Positions 4,683-5,035 of a stretch of DNA of 5,035 bases are shown in pieces. Position numbers and translations under genes: made by a program. This DNA is from Sphingobacterium thalpophilum (lineage in GTDB: Bacteria > Bacteroidota > Bacteroidia > Flavobacteriales > Flavobacteriaceae), in NCBI GenBank assembly GCA_943325255.2, contig CALPOS020000170.1, forward strand, positions 1-5,035. Reading direction: 5' to 3'. The notes below the pieces were generated by a model that saw nothing but the letters and a program-made list of their open reading frames with translations, was not told the origin of the DNA and ran no database searches. Each line of letters begins with the position of its first letter. Positions within the stretch are counted from its first letter, which is position 1.

Positions 4683-5035
4683 TCCAAAAGTACAACATTT
4701 TCAACATGATGCGTCTGCGGAAACATATCGACCGGACGAACTCTAGCCACTTCGTATTTTTCATCCATCAAAGCCAAATCACGTGCTTGCGTTGCTGAGT
4801 TGCAACTTACATAAACGATTTTCTTAGGGGCAATTTTCAATATTTGATCGATGACATCTTTGTGCATACCGTCTCTTGGCGGGTCAGTAATGATGACATC
4901 TGGTTGTCCATGTTGCGCAATAAACGTCTCGTTAAAGACGACTTTCATATCGCCAACAAAAAACTCACAATTGGTAATTTCGTTGCGTTTTGCATTTTCT
5001 TTAGCATCGAGAATGGCTTCGGGTACGCTTTCAAC
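4658..5035 (-). CDS. rlmD: 23S rRNA (uracil-C5) methyltransferase RlmD, C-terminal part
   Basis: The open frame runs off the right edge of the window; 125 C-terminal residues are visible. The product transfers a methyl group from SAM to C5 of a uracil in 23S rRNA (U1939 in E. coli numbering for RlmD). Visible signatures of the TrmA/RlmC/RlmD family are VESVPEAILDA (1-11 of the fragment, the SAM-ribose acidic motif), DPPRDGMH (51-58), VSCNSATQARD (76-86) with the catalytic nucleophile Cys78, and FPQTHHVENVVLL (105-117) with the general-base Glu112. The ATG at 4948 is internal, because the frame stays open with conserved residues upstream of it. The last six residues (RKKSKE) come from a heptamer array that also carries the stop codon. 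RlmD rather than RlmC or TrmA is inferred from phylum habit, and the TRAM/Fe-S region is outside the window. Confidence 0.88.
   Translation of the reverse strand, partial: VESVPEAILDAKENAKRNEITNCEFFVGDMKVVFNETFIAQHGQPDVIITDPPRDGMHKDVIDQILKIAPKKIVYVSCNSATQARDLALMDEKYEVARVRPVDMFPQTHHVENVVLLELRKKSKE

Noticed and set aside
4685..4692. Minus-strand TACTTTTG as promoter for the lipoprotein gene
   Set aside because: It matches TAnnTTTG but lies inside rlmD coding sequence with no -33 partner, and several such matches are expected by chance in 5 kb of A+T-rich DNA.
4589..4798. Plus-strand open frame across the lipoprotein start and rlmD end
   Set aside because: It runs antisense through the heptamer array and the conserved RlmD C-terminus and has no supporting features.

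Overview
The window reads as chromosomal DNA of a flavobacterium-like member of the Bacteroidota. The base composition is A+T-rich, the spacers are short, Shine-Dalgarno sites are lacking, TAnnTTTG-type -7 elements sit in the one divergent spacer, and the window holds a paired DUF6452-like lipoprotein and DUF6048-like envelope protein beside an RlmD-type 23S rRNA uracil methyltransferase. The species cannot be fixed from this sequence.

Layout. On the minus strand, a class I SAM-dependent methyltransferase (723-1487) is translationally coupled by a TAATG overlap to a ZIP-family metal transporter (28-723). A 45-69 bp divergent spacer, carrying two facing -7 elements, separates it from a plus-strand unit: a THUMP-domain RlmL-like rRNA methyltransferase (1557-2726), a 78-residue two-helix membrane protein (2743-2979), and a four-helix-bundle (23S rRNA intervening-sequence protein family) gene broken by one in-frame TAG (3009-3365). 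Converging on it from the right is a minus-strand series: rlmD (3' part only, 4658-5035), a DUF6452-like lipoprotein (4117-4623) and a DUF6048-like exported protein (3420-4151) that overlaps it by 35 bp.

Most genes are ordinary housekeeping or conserved-hypothetical genes. The unusual part is a set of short tandem arrays with an exact 7-bp period: 1441-1475, 2978-3005, 3369-3424 and 4627-4682. The units differ between loci (AACCAAC, AATTACG, AGTAAAG/AATCAAG types on the A-rich strand) but share the period and a loose A-R-Y-N-A-M-S-like pattern. Three of the four start at, or run across, the stop codon of a gene read in the same direction. The fourth lies inside the start of a methyltransferase gene and is translated. 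The two AATTACG arrays are inverted relative to each other and bracket the broken four-helix-bundle gene, so 2977-3424 looks like a discrete unit inserted exactly between two stop codons. This is the best candidate here for something undescribed.
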